From contig NZ_JACJVN010000013.1 in NCBI RefSeq assembly GCF_014212015.1, positions 1 to 64,000 of the forward strand: DNA of 64,000 nucleotides, read 5' to 3'. The DNA comes from Cohnella lubricantis. GTDB lineage: Bacteria; Bacillota; Bacilli; Paenibacillales; Paenibacillaceae. Below the pieces are notes generated by a model that worked only from the letters and a program-made list of their open reading frames with translations, was not told the DNA's origin and ran no database searches. Within the stretch, counting starts at the first letter, position 1, and every line of letters begins with the position of its first letter. Positions 42,375 to 51,446 of this stretch are shown here, piece after piece. A program made the position numbers and the translations under genes.

Positions 42375-44140
42375 TCCCTTCGTAAAAATAGAGACTCCAT
42401 GTCTTCTTCCGATAAAAGCTCATACTCTCCGTCTTCATCAAGCGTCACGGTTCGCCAATCGAGCGCAAGTTCCGTGCCGCCATGCTGATAGGGGAGACCG
42501 CTGCCATCCGTCGTGAGCTCGACATGGGGATGCCTGAGCAAATCGTACTTGTCGTCTTGAACCGGACGCTCGCCGCGAATAAAGAGCAGGGCATAGCGAT
42601 TATCGAGGAGCCGCACCTCATCGGGCGTCAGTAAGTCGCGGCCGGACAACTGATAGTTGATCGAATAACTGCCGCTGCGACCCTTGCTTTGGCCGTACGT
42701 GTTCGTGTCGATCGTTTCCTTGCCCAGCAGTTCCGAGACGTATTTGTGGGTGGATTGTTCATTGCCGCCCAGGTACAAGAACACATCACAGTTCCCTACG
42801 ATCGATTCCCATGAATCCTTGTAAAGCGCTTTGAGCTGCGCTAAATTTTGCAGGATGATGGAAACCGAAATCTCGCGGCTGCGCATGGTGGAGAGCAGCT
42901 TGTCGAATTCATCGGGCAAGGCGACGTTGGCAAATTCGTCCATCACAAAATGCACATGCACCGGCAAGCGTCCGCCGTGCCGGTAGTCAGCCTCGTACAT
43001 CAGGCATTGGAAAAGCTGGGTGTAAAGCATCCCGACGATGAAGTTGAAACTGCTGTCGTTATCGGGAATGACGGCAAACAGGGCCGTTTTCTTTTCTCCC
43101 ATGACAGCCAATTCCATTTCATCGACCAAGCTCATTCCGGCGATTGAATGCAAGTTGAACTTCTCCAGCCGAACGCCTAGGCCGATCAATATCGATTTGG
43201 CTGTTTTCCCCGCCGCCAGTTTGAAGATGTTGTACTGTTTGACCGCCAAATGCTCCGGGTCGCGCATCGCCAGCCGTTCAAACAACTCGTCCAGCGGACT
43301 CTGGTAGGTTTCGTCTTCTTCCCGCACTTCGGCGGCGGCAATCATCTCCATCACCATCGGAAAATTCTGTTCCTCCGGGGGGGCTTCATAAAGCAAATAC
43401 AACATGAGTGCCTCCAGCAGCGCCGTTTCGGAACGTTCCCAGAACGGGTCGTTCGTATTGCTGCCCTTTGGCGTTGTATTGCGAATCAGGTTGGTGACCA
43501 GCTTCAGCACATCCTTGTCGTCGTTTAAATAGGCGAAAGGGTTGTAGCCGTGGGAGCGGTGAGGATTGATCAGATCGAGCACCTTGATGTCATACCCTTC
43601 GGCCTTGAGCAGATGACCGGTATCCCGTAAGATTTCGCCTTTCGGGTCGAGAACAACGAAGGACGTATGCGCCTGCATGACGTTCGGTTTGGCATAAAAA
43701 CGCGTTTTGCCGGAGCCGGAACCGCCTACGACGAGCACATTCACATTCCGGCGATGCTTGCGGCCGTCGAGTCCGATGCAAACCTGCTTGGTTAAAATTT
43801 TGTTTTGTTCCTGCTGCTTGCTTCGATATTTGGCGCATATGCTTTTTGCCCGGCCCCAACGGGCGCTGCCGTGCTCTTCCCTGCGCCGGTAGTTTCGCGG
43901 AGAATCCAGATAAACGCCGACGCCGAGTCCATAGGCCAGTGTAAAAAAGAGCAGACAGCGGGGCGTATCGTCCACCCACTGAATGTTGAACGGGTGGTTG
44001 ATCGCCGCACTGAGATGCTCCACCATCGCTGGCAGCCCCCCGGAAAGTGCAGGGGCGGTGAGCAATGCCGCCCAAACGACGGGAATCAAAAAAACCGCAA
44101 AGAGTATCAAATGACTCCTTGCGGTTTCAACGCGCCTCAT
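42371..44140 (-). CDS. VirD4-type coupling protein
   Basis: 589 residues from ATG 44140 (GGAG five bases upstream). Two N-terminal membrane helices precede Walker A VVGGSGSGKTRFYAKPN (about residue 138) and Walker B VHFVMDEFANVALPDEFD. The coupling protein brings the relaxase-DNA complex to the channel. A hairpin followed by seven Us lies in the first codons (44088-44127). It overlaps the preceding 63-residue gene by 14 bases. Confidence 0.93.
   Translation of the reverse strand: MRRVETARSHLILFAVFLIPVVWAALLTAPALSGGLPAMVEHLSAAINHPFNIQWVDDTPRCLLFFTLAYGLGVGVYLDSPRNYRRREEHGSARWGRAKSICAKYRSKQQEQNKILTKQVCIGLDGRKHRRNVNVLVVGGSGSGKTRFYAKPNVMQAHTSFVVLDPKGEILRDTGHLLKAEGYDIKVLDLINPHRSHGYNPFAYLNDDKDVLKLVTNLIRNTTPKGSNTNDPFWERSETALLEALMLYLLYEAPPEEQNFPMVMEMIAAAEVREEDETYQSPLDELFERLAMRDPEHLAVKQYNIFKLAAGKTAKSILIGLGVRLEKFNLHSIAGMSLVDEMELAVMGEKKTALFAVIPDNDSSFNFIVGMLYTQLFQCLMYEADYRHGGRLPVHVHFVMDEFANVALPDEFDKLLSTMRSREISVSIILQNLAQLKALYKDSWESIVGNCDVFLYLGGNEQSTHKYVSELLGKETIDTNTYGQSKGRSGSYSINYQLSGRDLLTPDEVRLLDNRYALLFIRGERPVQDDKYDLLRHPHVELTTDGSGLPYQHGGTELALDWRTVTLDEDGEYELLSEEDMESLFLRRE
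44088..44127 (-). terminator. Terminator-like hairpin inside the virD4 coding region
   Basis: On the coding strand AAACCGCAA pairs with TTTGCGGTTT and is followed by a run of seven Us, within the codons of the first membrane helix. Confidence 0.5.
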
Positions 44141-44318
44141 GATGGCTCCGTCGTTTATGTTTTTGATAAGGGGCATCAATTGTTTTTAGCAACAGATCAT
44201 CGACGGCATCGGTGGGGCGCTTCTCGCCGATCAAATCGTTTCGCAGCGCATTCAGCGCATGCACCACAATGCCATGCTCGTAATGATCCAAACATAAAAT
44301 CCGTTCTTCTTCCTTCAC
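44127..44318 (-). CDS. Small protein of the conjugative element, 63 aa
   Basis: GTG start with CAGGAGGGAG upstream. Charged, no membrane helix: MKEEERILCLDHYEHGIVVH then ALNALRNDLIGEK. Small genes in this place, upstream of virD4, are common on these elements, but I do not recognise the family. It ends inside the virD4 start region. Confidence 0.65.
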   Translation of the reverse strand: MKEEERILCLDHYEHGIVVHALNALRNDLIGEKRPTDAVDDLLLKTIDAPYQKHKRRSHHEAR

Positions 44319-44365
44319 AGGCGCTCCCTCCTGAACAAAAATTGAGCATGTCCCGCGCGGCGCTC

Positions 44366-45274
44366 CTATCTTGCTGGTTCAGTCCGATGCTGCTGCCGCT
44401 GCTGCTGCGCCAGCATCCGATTCATTCTGAGTGTCATGTCATGCGCAGTATCCTTCATCACCGCCAGTTCGGCGCGAACTTGCTGCGGCTCGATGTCCTT
44501 CAACTTCTCCTGCATACGATGGAAGCGAAAGGAAGACGTGTCCACGCCAAACTGTTTGCACAGCATGTAAGAGGCGCAATATGCATGGAACGTAAAATCG
44601 GAACGGCTGTATCGGCCATCGCCGCGATCAAGTTCCGCATGCGCCAGCTCCTGCGCGAGCGACCGGAAAATATCCCCGGCATCCAGGCCGCGGCGGATGA
44701 CAATATTTCTCGTGTCCGGCTGGTATAGTGCATGCATTTCCGGCGGCATCGCATCGCCAATAACGATCGGAACAGGAGCGCGATCCATCAGCGCTTTGAT
44801 GCGCACTCGGTCGTCCGGATAGGTCGGTTGCTCCCGTTTTGGATTGGCCGTCGTTTGTGCGATGTCGAACATCTTTTTGAGGTTATAGCTGATGCCGGTG
44901 CTGCCGTCTTCCCTCCGGTACTCCTCGCCCGGCTCCAAAATGTAAAAGCCGGTCTCCTTGCGGCGAATAAAGACGCCTTGTTCCTTCCAAGAATCGAAAT
45001 CGCCGATGCGGGTCGCCTCCGGCCGCTGCATGAGAATCAGAAGCGCATTGGAAACGCTGTAGCGGTCGAAACGGCTTTGTACATCCAGATACCGCTGAAA
45101 TTCATTGCCGCTGTGCGAGATGGCAATCGTGGCTGCATCAATCGTCTCATAGGCCCATTGCCTGAGTTCCTGCTTTTTCTGCGCCCACGCTTCCTTATCA
45201 AAAGGCTGCTCGGACGATTTCGCGGAAGTATGGCCGGATGCTTCCTGAAGGAATAAATCGTCCAAATTGCTCAT
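44366..45274 (-). CDS. ArdC-like protein with a metallopeptidase-like domain
   Basis: 302 residues. The N-terminal 130 residues (AYETIDAATIAISHSGNEFQ, YSVSNALLILMQRPEATRIGDF) resemble the ArdC ssDNA-binding domain. The later segment SLAQELAHAELDRGDGRYS is the HExxH-like region of the ArdC metalloprotease, here with Gln in place of the first His. ArdC proteins protect incoming DNA from restriction. It overlaps the PcfB gene by four bases. Confidence 0.75.
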   Translation of the reverse strand: MSNLDDLFLQEASGHTSAKSSEQPFDKEAWAQKKQELRQWAYETIDAATIAISHSGNEFQRYLDVQSRFDRYSVSNALLILMQRPEATRIGDFDSWKEQGVFIRRKETGFYILEPGEEYRREDGSTGISYNLKKMFDIAQTTANPKREQPTYPDDRVRIKALMDRAPVPIVIGDAMPPEMHALYQPDTRNIVIRRGLDAGDIFRSLAQELAHAELDRGDGRYSRSDFTFHAYCASYMLCKQFGVDTSSFRFHRMQEKLKDIEPQQVRAELAVMKDTAHDMTLRMNRMLAQQQRQQHRTEPAR

Positions 45275-46167
45275 TTGGCTTTCCCTCGCTTTCGGGTTCC
45301 GATTGGTTTGGTTTTGCCCGTCTTCGCTTTTTCAATATGTCGCTCATTTCGCTTGGTCAGCGACGGCTCCTTGATGATCTGACGTCGTTCTTTCTCCGCC
45401 TTCCGATTTTCTTCCCGGATCTCGCGCAGCAGTTCACGGATCGATGGCCGCCGCGGCGTTGTCCCGGCTTCCGGTTCAATCATACCCCTTGCGGATGCTT
45501 CGCTGCGCCCGGAGATAGGCTCGGACGGATGGGGCGGCTCCGTCGTCGCCGTCATGGGGTTTGGGTTGCCAGTTTCCGGGGAAGTGGGCTGCGTCGATTC
45601 GGGCTTCTGCATCAGTTCGTCCAAAAAATCGTCGGTGCTCTTCTCCACAGAAGTTCCCTTGACCGCCGCTCCTTGTACCTCCGTCTTCTGCCGGGTTTGG
45701 TCCGATGCTTGTTGTTGACGCTCCCCGAACGCTGGATGGTCCTGCTGTTTCCCGGCGCGGGAGTTTTCAATTTCGCTTTTAATACTGGCCGTATCCACGG
45801 TCGCCAGTTTGAAGCGCTCGACAATGCGGTTGATTTTGGATGCGTCCTCGGCCCGCACCATCACGTCGCATAACCCATCGACATTCTTTTTGTCCCGCAG
45901 GGCACAGTACAGAACGCCGTAACGTTTGGCCTCCTTGCAGAAGGTAGGCAAGTCTTCGTTTTTGACGGCAAATACTTTCAATTCCTTGCCGCTGCGGAGC
46001 AGGCTTTCCAAACGGATGCTGCCCTTCGTCCGCTTCTGCCCCTGCAGGGCGGCAAACAAATAGACGGCCAGATGCTTAGCGCCCTCGCCGGAAATCTTGG
46101 CCATCACTTCGATGCCCCGCAGACTCATGTTGACGACCTGATCGGCCGCCTCGGCTCCACTGCTCAT
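45271..46167 (-). CDS. PcfB-family (DUF3801) conjugation protein
   Basis: 298 residues from ATG 46167 (GAAAGGAGG). The conserved PcfB part is residues 1-130 (NMSLRGIEVMAKISGEGAKH, LAVYLFAALQGQKRTKGSIR, YGVLYCALRDKKN). A long charged, low-complexity tail (Glu/Arg/Lys/Pro) ends in a basic patch (RKRGKAK). PcfB assists the coupling protein or relaxosome. Its start lies inside the relaxase gene. Confidence 0.85.
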   Translation of the reverse strand: MSSGAEAADQVVNMSLRGIEVMAKISGEGAKHLAVYLFAALQGQKRTKGSIRLESLLRSGKELKVFAVKNEDLPTFCKEAKRYGVLYCALRDKKNVDGLCDVMVRAEDASKINRIVERFKLATVDTASIKSEIENSRAGKQQDHPAFGERQQQASDQTRQKTEVQGAAVKGTSVEKSTDDFLDELMQKPESTQPTSPETGNPNPMTATTEPPHPSEPISGRSEASARGMIEPEAGTTPRRPSIRELLREIREENRKAEKERRQIIKEPSLTKRNERHIEKAKTGKTKPIGTRKRGKAK

Positions 46168-47500
46168 GAATGGCGTCCTCCTTTCGATATGGCTTGTACT
46201 GCTCGTTCCCATAAAGTTTGGTCATCATTTCACCCGACCGGGCAAGGATACCCGCAAAAAGTTTCACCTCCTTTCGGAGCTTGACAAGCCGCTTGGACAG
46301 CGCGGCTATTTGCTCTTTGTAAGCGGCGATCTGACTTTCCTCCTTGCAGCGGCGGAGGCGGTTGTATAGCGCTTTGCGTTCGCCGTAAAGCAAGCGCATC
46401 TCTTGCCGGGTAACAGATACATAGTCCAAAAGCTGTTCCTTGCTGGAGATACGGTGCTGGCAGAGCAGCTTGGTTTGCGCGGTAATAACCGCCAAGTGAC
46501 GCAAGTCTTCCCGTAATAAAAAAGGCGTCCTTCTCACGGACGCGCGAAAATGAGGCAGTATGCCCATCTCATATAAGTAGCGCAGGTACAATGCTTGCAA
46601 GCCGCTGAACTTCCTGCCGGATCGAAGCGTTCCTTTGCAGACGGCGCGCCTGCGTCGCGGCATTGGCAAAGGCTGTGATTTACGGGGAATGCGGTTTCGC
46701 AAAATCCGCTGTTTAAGGGCCTCTTCCGTATAGTCGTCTCCCAAGCTACGCAAACGAACGAAGCGTTCCTTGCCCGGTGGACGCACCGCCACATGCTTTA
46801 CGGTCGTTTTCACTTCATAGCCCCGCTTCTGCAAAGAGGCGATAAACTGGGTCCACGTCATCGATGCCGCAATCGCCTGATCCACATCGCTCCGAATCAA
46901 TCCTCGCCAAGTCGGCTTGCCTTTCCGATCTGCTTTCCATTCTCCGTAGTGTTTGGCCTTGCCCGGCTCGGGTTGCTCGATCACAGACAATGCATGTTCA
47001 CGGCATAACCGGTCGGATGTTCTTCTTAGAAGAGCGTAGGAGGCTTTGTTATCGTAATACCGTTTGCCGTCCATAAAGGAGACGGAGTTTAGCACAAAGT
47101 GATTGTGCAAATGTTCCTTGTCCAGATGGGTCGATACGACGACTTCAAATCGATCTCCCCATAGCTCCTGCGCCAACTTGACGCCAATGGCGTGCGCCGT
47201 TTCCGGCGTCGTTTCACCTGGTGCAAACGCTTGGTAGCCATGAAACGCGACAATGCCATCCATCTTTTGAAATTGACGTTTGGTGCGCTGCATTTGCTCG
47301 TAAGCGGTGAGCGGATCGCAATTGATTCCGCTCACATAAAGCTGCCTCTCTGTCTTGACATCCGATACTGCATAATCGATCGCCTGTCGCAAACCTTCAT
47401 TCTTCTCGGCGCGATCTTGCGCTGTTTTGTCAGGATTGGCGGCGTAATCAATCACGCGCTTCAAGCGGTCGGCGACATCCCATATCGCCGTCGTCGCCAT
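46076..47500 (-). CDS. MOBP-type relaxase
   Basis: 474 residues. Relaxase signatures: a Tyr near the N-terminus (VIDYAANPDKT), a HGYQAFAPGETTPETAHAIG segment, and the metal-binding histidine triad STHLDKEHLHNHFVLNSVSF (about residue 130). It nicks the transfer origin and pilots the strand. The C-terminal third is basic and coiled coil. The end overlaps PcfB by 92 bases. A hairpin with a U run lies within the gene at 46518-46545. Confidence 0.92.
   Translation of the reverse strand: MATTAIWDVADRLKRVIDYAANPDKTAQDRAEKNEGLRQAIDYAVSDVKTERQLYVSGINCDPLTAYEQMQRTKRQFQKMDGIVAFHGYQAFAPGETTPETAHAIGVKLAQELWGDRFEVVVSTHLDKEHLHNHFVLNSVSFMDGKRYYDNKASYALLRRTSDRLCREHALSVIEQPEPGKAKHYGEWKADRKGKPTWRGLIRSDVDQAIAASMTWTQFIASLQKRGYEVKTTVKHVAVRPPGKERFVRLRSLGDDYTEEALKQRILRNRIPRKSQPLPMPRRRRAVCKGTLRSGRKFSGLQALYLRYLYEMGILPHFRASVRRTPFLLREDLRHLAVITAQTKLLCQHRISSKEQLLDYVSVTRQEMRLLYGERKALYNRLRRCKEESQIAAYKEQIAALSKRLVKLRKEVKLFAGILARSGEMMTKLYGNEQYKPYRKEDAIHEQWSRGGRSGRQHESAGHRSDGQDFRRGR
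46518..46545 (-). terminator. Terminator-like hairpin inside the relaxase coding region
   Basis: On the coding strand GCGTCCG TGAGAA GGACGC is followed by six Us, within codons for VRRTPFLLRE. The geometry is as good as that of the true terminators in the window. Confidence 0.55.
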
Positions 47501-47514
47501 ATGTGACGCCCCCT

Positions 47515-47874
47515 TTACATCGGATGCGCATGTGGAGTCGCTTGCTCGGTTCTTCGTTCCGGCGCAGTAACGGCCTGTTGAATCTGTTGGACGGCGCGGC
47601 GCAACTGATCGGCCTCCTGCTGAAAAGCAGCCCGATCCAGATGGCCTGTCGCATGCGCTTTCGCCGCCAGTTGATTGAGATTGTTGCCAATGGCGTGAAG
47701 CTCGCGCATCATCGCATAATAATCCGGCGGCGGCAGCGCCTTCGGGACATACCCATTGATTAAGGAACGAATAAAGGCTTCCTGAGAAAGCCCCGACTTT
47801 TTCACCTGGCTCGCGAGGTACTGCTGCTCCTTTTCATTAAGACGAACCAAAACTGGGATGCTGCGTTTCCTCAT
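47515..47874 (-). CDS. MobC-family relaxosome protein
   Basis: 119 residues from ATG 47874 (GGAGGTCATGCG region). A ribbon-helix-helix-like N-terminus (SIPVLVRLNEKEQQYLASQV, SGLSQEAFIRSLI) is followed by the MobC segment NNLNQLAAKAHATGHLDRAA. It binds near the transfer origin and helps the relaxase. It lies between the relaxase gene and the oriT candidate. Confidence 0.88.
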   Translation of the reverse strand: MRKRSIPVLVRLNEKEQQYLASQVKKSGLSQEAFIRSLINGYVPKALPPPDYYAMMRELHAIGNNLNQLAAKAHATGHLDRAAFQQEADQLRRAVQQIQQAVTAPERRTEQATPHAHPM

Positions 47875-47986
47875 CGCATGACCTCCATCCGGATATCGGC
47901 TTTGTAAAACAATCCTGCTCGTTGATAAAGCAATACGTCTAACCCACCATCTAGTCATGAAACATTTGCGTTCAAACGGAGGGGTC

Positions 47987-48065
47987 TTAGGGGCGCTGCC
48001 CCTAACAAGGAATTTGGCTAGCCAAATTCAGTGCTTGCTGCAACACGAGACAGTCGTCTCGCGTT
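47987..48065. other. Candidate origin of transfer (oriT)
   Basis: Three inverted repeats lie in a row in the non-coding stretch before mobC: TTAGGGGC/GCCCCTAA (47987-48005), the perfect palindrome AATTTGGCTAGCCAAATT (48011-48028), and GAGAC AGTC GTCTC (about 48047-48060). Between the last two is CAGTGCTTGCTGC, like the nic region of MOBP systems. Position and structure support oriT; no nick site is proven. Confidence 0.65.
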
Positions 48066-48111
48066 GCCTTCAAAAGCACCTGCCGGGAAATAGGGAGGAC
48101 CCCAAAAACAC

Positions 48112-48142
48112 AAAAAAGACGCCGATCCGCTCGGGCGTCTTC
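48112..48142 (-). terminator. Terminator of the toxin-antitoxin pair
   Basis: On the minus strand AAGACGCCC GAGCGGATC GGCGTCTT is followed by a U run, 16 bases past the toxin stop at 48158. Confidence 0.75.
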
Positions 48143-48157
48143 CGCAATACTTTTTTG

Positions 48158-48475
48158 TTATCTCACCAACCAGCGGTAATCCTGGCGGCAGTCTACAATG
48201 AAATCGACATACACGATTTCATCCTGAATTTGATACAACACCAAATACCATTTTTCCACGAACATCTTGTGATACTTGTTTGACGGGATAAATTCCGCTT
48301 CCAGAAAAGGATAGCGTTCCGGCAATCGCGCCAAGGAACGTATCGCATTCAGCAATTCGTTCTTCGTTCTTCGCGCCGCATCCGGATGTTTCTCCGCGAG
48401 AAATCGCACATGAGTCGCCAGCATTTGGCGGGCGCGATCGGAAACGACGATCTTATATCGGGGCATCTTTTCCAT
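48158..48475 (-). CDS. RelE/ParE-superfamily toxin
   Basis: 105 residues from ATG 48475 (GAGG six bases upstream). A RelE/ParE fold: YKIVVSDRARQMLATHVRFL, then RLPERYPFLEAEFIPSNKYH, then WYLVLYQIQDEIVYVDFIVD and a conserved C-terminal RQDYRWL. It would be an mRNA interferase or gyrase poison; motifs do not decide which. Its start overlaps the antitoxin stop by about 20 bases. Confidence 0.85.
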   Translation of the reverse strand: MEKMPRYKIVVSDRARQMLATHVRFLAEKHPDAARRTKNELLNAIRSLARLPERYPFLEAEFIPSNKYHKMFVEKWYLVLYQIQDEIVYVDFIVDCRQDYRWLVR

Positions 48476-48743
48476 GCTGAACCTCGTCAATAATGCCCTC
48501 CAGGTAAGCGTCCAGTTCATCCGGCGTCACACCAGCACGGCCCGCCAAACGATCCTCTTGCACAGCGAGCAGTTCTTCGCGCAGCTTTAACATCTTCTCG
48601 CGACGGGAGAACGTCTCAATGTCCATCACGACGAGATCGCCTTCACCGTTCTTGGTCAGATACACCGGTTCCCCGGAAGATTTGCATAGATCGGCGATTT
48701 CATTATAGTTTTGCCGGATACTGGCGGAAGGCTTGATAATCAT
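48453..48743 (-). CDS. Phd/YefM-family antitoxin
   Basis: 96 residues from ATG 48743. N-terminal Phd/YefM DNA-binding fold: MIIKPSASIRQNYNEIADLC, then GEPVYLTKNGEGDLVVMDIE. The acidic C-terminal tail (TPDELDAYLEGIIDEVQHGK) is the likely toxin-binding part. It forms a stability module with the downstream toxin. A run matching a -10 region lies upstream in a Xre-free promoter, so autoregulation is probable. Confidence 0.85.
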   Translation of the reverse strand: MIIKPSASIRQNYNEIADLCKSSGEPVYLTKNGEGDLVVMDIETFSRREKMLKLREELLAVQEDRLAGRAGVTPDELDAYLEGIIDEVQHGKDAPI

Positions 48744-48904
48744 CTTGGTCACTCCTTGCATAGCTGTATATTGATTTTATTATACCTATTACATGCTATA
48801 CAATCAATGCGGTTGCGCTTATCCTCAATCTATTCACATCTTATCCACATACAGTGAAAAATTTCGCAACCCCAAAAAAGACATTGACCGTTCAGCGTCT
48901 ACCG

Positions 48905-49855
48905 CTATCGGGATGGTTCACCGCGTCTTCGCCGGAATTCCATCAATTCGTTGTTTACATCCTTTCCGAACTTAGGCGGCTCATCGGATATGAGAAGGGC
49001 GGGGGAGAGGAGCTTCTGTATCGTGGCTGCCGCCAATCGCCCCGGCTCATCATTGTCCAGATGCAAGACAAGTCGATTCACCTGGGGAAAGCACTGCAAG
49101 TAATGCGTTAGGGCAGAAGGAGGAGTAGAGTCCTCCCCATTTGTCCTGGGCCTGTATATGCCGGCCAGCGACAGCTTATGCGCCTGCCGCCAATCCCGGC
49201 CTGCGAGATGTTCCAGCGTGCAGTAAGATAAAAGATCAATGGCGCTCTCAAACAGATGCAGTTCCGTACAGTTTCCCGGGGCCGAAATGGAAAACGAATA
49301 CCGCTTGTCGCTGCCGGCGGCTTCCCCCATATAACGGGTGCTTGTCGTACCGCGTATCGCCGCATAGCGCGGCGTCCCTTCCTGGTCAAATCCGACGAAT
49401 ACCGCGTTGTGGTAACGGCGGCTTTCATACAACCTTCCCGTTTCCAGACAGTAGTCGATCACCGAGCGGTGGATGCCTCGTTTACTCAAATAAGCGATGA
49501 CGCGATGAGAGTTTTCATACGGTTCTGGAAGCTCCAGCCGCGCCGTAGATGTGCGTTGTTGGCATGATTGCGAAACCATAAGAATTTTGCCGGGATGAAC
49601 GCCTTCAATCCGAAGCACCGCATCGGGAAAAGACATGCCGCGCACTTTGATCAAGTAATCCAGCGCCGAGCGCCCGCCGATTCCCCTTGACCACCAGTAC
49701 CATTTGCCGTTGGAAATTTTCAAGCTGTCATTTGTTCGGGTGGTATAGACATTGCGGGAGCAACGTACCAGTTCCGCAGGCTCGCACATTTGCAAATACG
49801 TGAGCAAATCCAATCTTTTTGCACGTTCAATCTGTTCCTTGTTTACGTAGCTCAT
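48905..49855 (-). CDS. DUF3991/Toprim-like primase-related protein
   Basis: 316 residues. An N-terminal zinc-finger-like region (LLTYLQMCEPAELVRCSRNVY, WWSRGIGGRSALDYLIKVRG) leads to a DUF3991 domain (YLSKRGIHRSVIDYCLETGR, AAIRGT). A Toprim-type fold follows (ELHLFESAIDLLSYCTLEHL, VNRLVLHLDNDEPGRLAAAT), in which E and DxD residues for metal binding are visible. These proteins are common on Firmicutes conjugative elements and probably act in DNA replication of the element. Confidence 0.82.
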   Translation of the reverse strand: MSYVNKEQIERAKRLDLLTYLQMCEPAELVRCSRNVYTTRTNDSLKISNGKWYWWSRGIGGRSALDYLIKVRGMSFPDAVLRIEGVHPGKILMVSQSCQQRTSTARLELPEPYENSHRVIAYLSKRGIHRSVIDYCLETGRLYESRRYHNAVFVGFDQEGTPRYAAIRGTTSTRYMGEAAGSDKRYSFSISAPGNCTELHLFESAIDLLSYCTLEHLAGRDWRQAHKLSLAGIYRPRTNGEDSTPPSALTHYLQCFPQVNRLVLHLDNDEPGRLAAATIQKLLSPALLISDEPPKFGKDVNNELMEFRRRRGEPSR

Positions 49856-49904
49856 TGCCGCAGCCCCTTTTGGAAATCCAAGCAGCGTCCGATGGGTATA
49901 TTGT

Positions 49905-50099
49905 TCATCGTGCCTTCCCCCGCTTTTTGGGGTACGTATAAGCGCTGCCTTCCTTCAACTTTGTAACGCCATTCTTTTTCATGAATGCGTCTAAATCGCC
50001 TTCATAAACTTGACTGGTCACCCCGTTTGAGTCGCGGATGTAATAATACGTGTCGCCAAATCCGTTCTTCTCTTTGGATATCAACTCCAATGTTGGCAC
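49905..50099 (-). CDS. Hypothetical protein of the conjugative element, 64 aa
   Basis: The GTG start at 50099 has GGAGGGAGAAGCC upstream and is preferred to the longer frame starting at 50195. Product: PTLELISKEKNGFGDTYYYI and a tail with basic patches (YTYPKKRGKAR). Not recognised. It is the last gene before the c-di-GMP cargo block. Confidence 0.6.
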   Translation of the reverse strand: MPTLELISKEKNGFGDTYYYIRDSNGVTSQVYEGDLDAFMKKNGVTKLKEGSAYTYPKKRGKAR

Positions 50100-50438
50100 G
50101 GCTTCTCCCTCCTCGATCAAGCCGGTTCCATAACAAAAAGGCGGTAGAATAGGACAAAAGCATCCGCCGCTTGGGATGGCATACAACATGTTCATTCCTC
50201 CAGAAATGAGAAAAGGACCCCAAAATCGGAGTCCATTTCGTCATGTGATTTTAACAAGTGACCTATGTTCGACCTGTAAATGCTACGCATCGAAGTCATA
50301 ATTCCCCAAACTACAAAAAAACCTGCCGCGCGATGAAGCGCAACAAGCTTTCTAAAATTATGTATCCGGTTTTAGGTCGAAAAGCACGAAAGATACATCT
50401 CTAAATGAACCTATCAAAATAAACTAGTTTCTGTATTA

Positions 50439-51446
50439 TTATTGGATACTGGCAAAGTCCATAATTTTACTTTTAGACAGCCTTAAATCATAATATTTCC
50501 CTTGCGATTCAACCAACGGATTGATCAGGTCATCTGGATGGAGCATCACAATTCGAGCCACTTTACCGTCTGACAACAGAACTGAATCTCCAATCATTCT
50601 GTTCATCAAGTTAGTAATGAAGCATTGTACGATCACAGGGTTAAACAATCCGAATGCTCTTTGATAAATCTCCTGTAATACTTGGAATAATGGGATTGCT
50701 TTCTTATATACCCGCTCTGAAACCATCGTATGAAACACATCGGCAACAGCCACAATCTTACTAAAATATTCTATTTCTTCACTAGACTTCCTATAAGGAT
50801 AGCCGCTACCATCTTCTCGTTCATGATGTTGTAGGGCAACCAGAGCTTGTTGATCCGTCATGTTTGGGAGTCTAAGAATCATCTCATACCCGAACACCGT
50901 ATGAAGCTGCATTTCAGCATACTCATCCGAACTTAATTTACCTGCCTTTAGTAAAATGGAGTCAGAGATTTTTGTCTTACCTACATCATGTAACAGTCCC
51001 GCAACAGCAAGGTCATTTAACTCCTTCTCTTTCAGGCCTAACCATTTTCCAATAAAATAAGATAGCACTGAAACGCCAATACAATGTCGATACGTATAAT
51101 TATCTTTCTTTCTTAAACCCAATATTACATTTGAAAAATTATAATTGGAACACAATTCCTGGATCTTTGGCATTACCTTCTGACGAATCATTTGATTTGA
51201 AGGCTTCTCGGTGCTATGTTTTATCTTTTCGTATATAAATTGAACCTCAGAGATTGTTTCTTCTATTATAAATTCGGTAACAAGTTGGGTGTCCTCGTCC
51301 AACAAATTAATACCATGTTGATACAATAGGTCAAGATTATGGTCACTTAATACACTGTTCTTTGGTAAAAGCAAACTGCCTTGCTTAGAATAAATATTGT
51401 TATTTAATTTTCTCCCAATAAAAGATGCATTGTCTATAAGAATCAC
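50439..51446 (-). CDS. HD-GYP-domain cyclic di-GMP phosphodiesterase
   Basis: 335 residues. The HD-GYP domain spans about residues 115-290: HCIGVSVLSYFIGKWLGLKE, then LLHDVGKTKISDSILLK (HD motif), LQHHEREDGSGYP (GYP motif), and KIVAVADVFHTMVSE. The metal-binding residues are present. The N-terminal 110 residues are a helical region without a recognised sensor. It should hydrolyse c-di-GMP. The GTG start overlaps the FapA stop, so the three genes form a coupled operon. Confidence 0.9.
   Translation of the reverse strand: MILIDNASFIGRKLNNNIYSKQGSLLLPKNSVLSDHNLDLLYQHGINLLDEDTQLVTEFIIEETISEVQFIYEKIKHSTEKPSNQMIRQKVMPKIQELCSNYNFSNVILGLRKKDNYTYRHCIGVSVLSYFIGKWLGLKEKELNDLAVAGLLHDVGKTKISDSILLKAGKLSSDEYAEMQLHTVFGYEMILRLPNMTDQQALVALQHHEREDGSGYPYRKSSEEIEYFSKIVAVADVFHTMVSERVYKKAIPLFQVLQEIYQRAFGLFNPVIVQCFITNLMNRMIGDSVLLSDGKVARIVMLHPDDLINPLVESQGKYYDLRLSKSKIMDFASIQ

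Noticed and set aside
44366-45274. Functional HExxH protease in the ArdC-like protein
   Set aside because: The motif reads QELAH; the first His is missing, so catalysis as in classical ArdC metalloproteases is not supported by the sequence alone.
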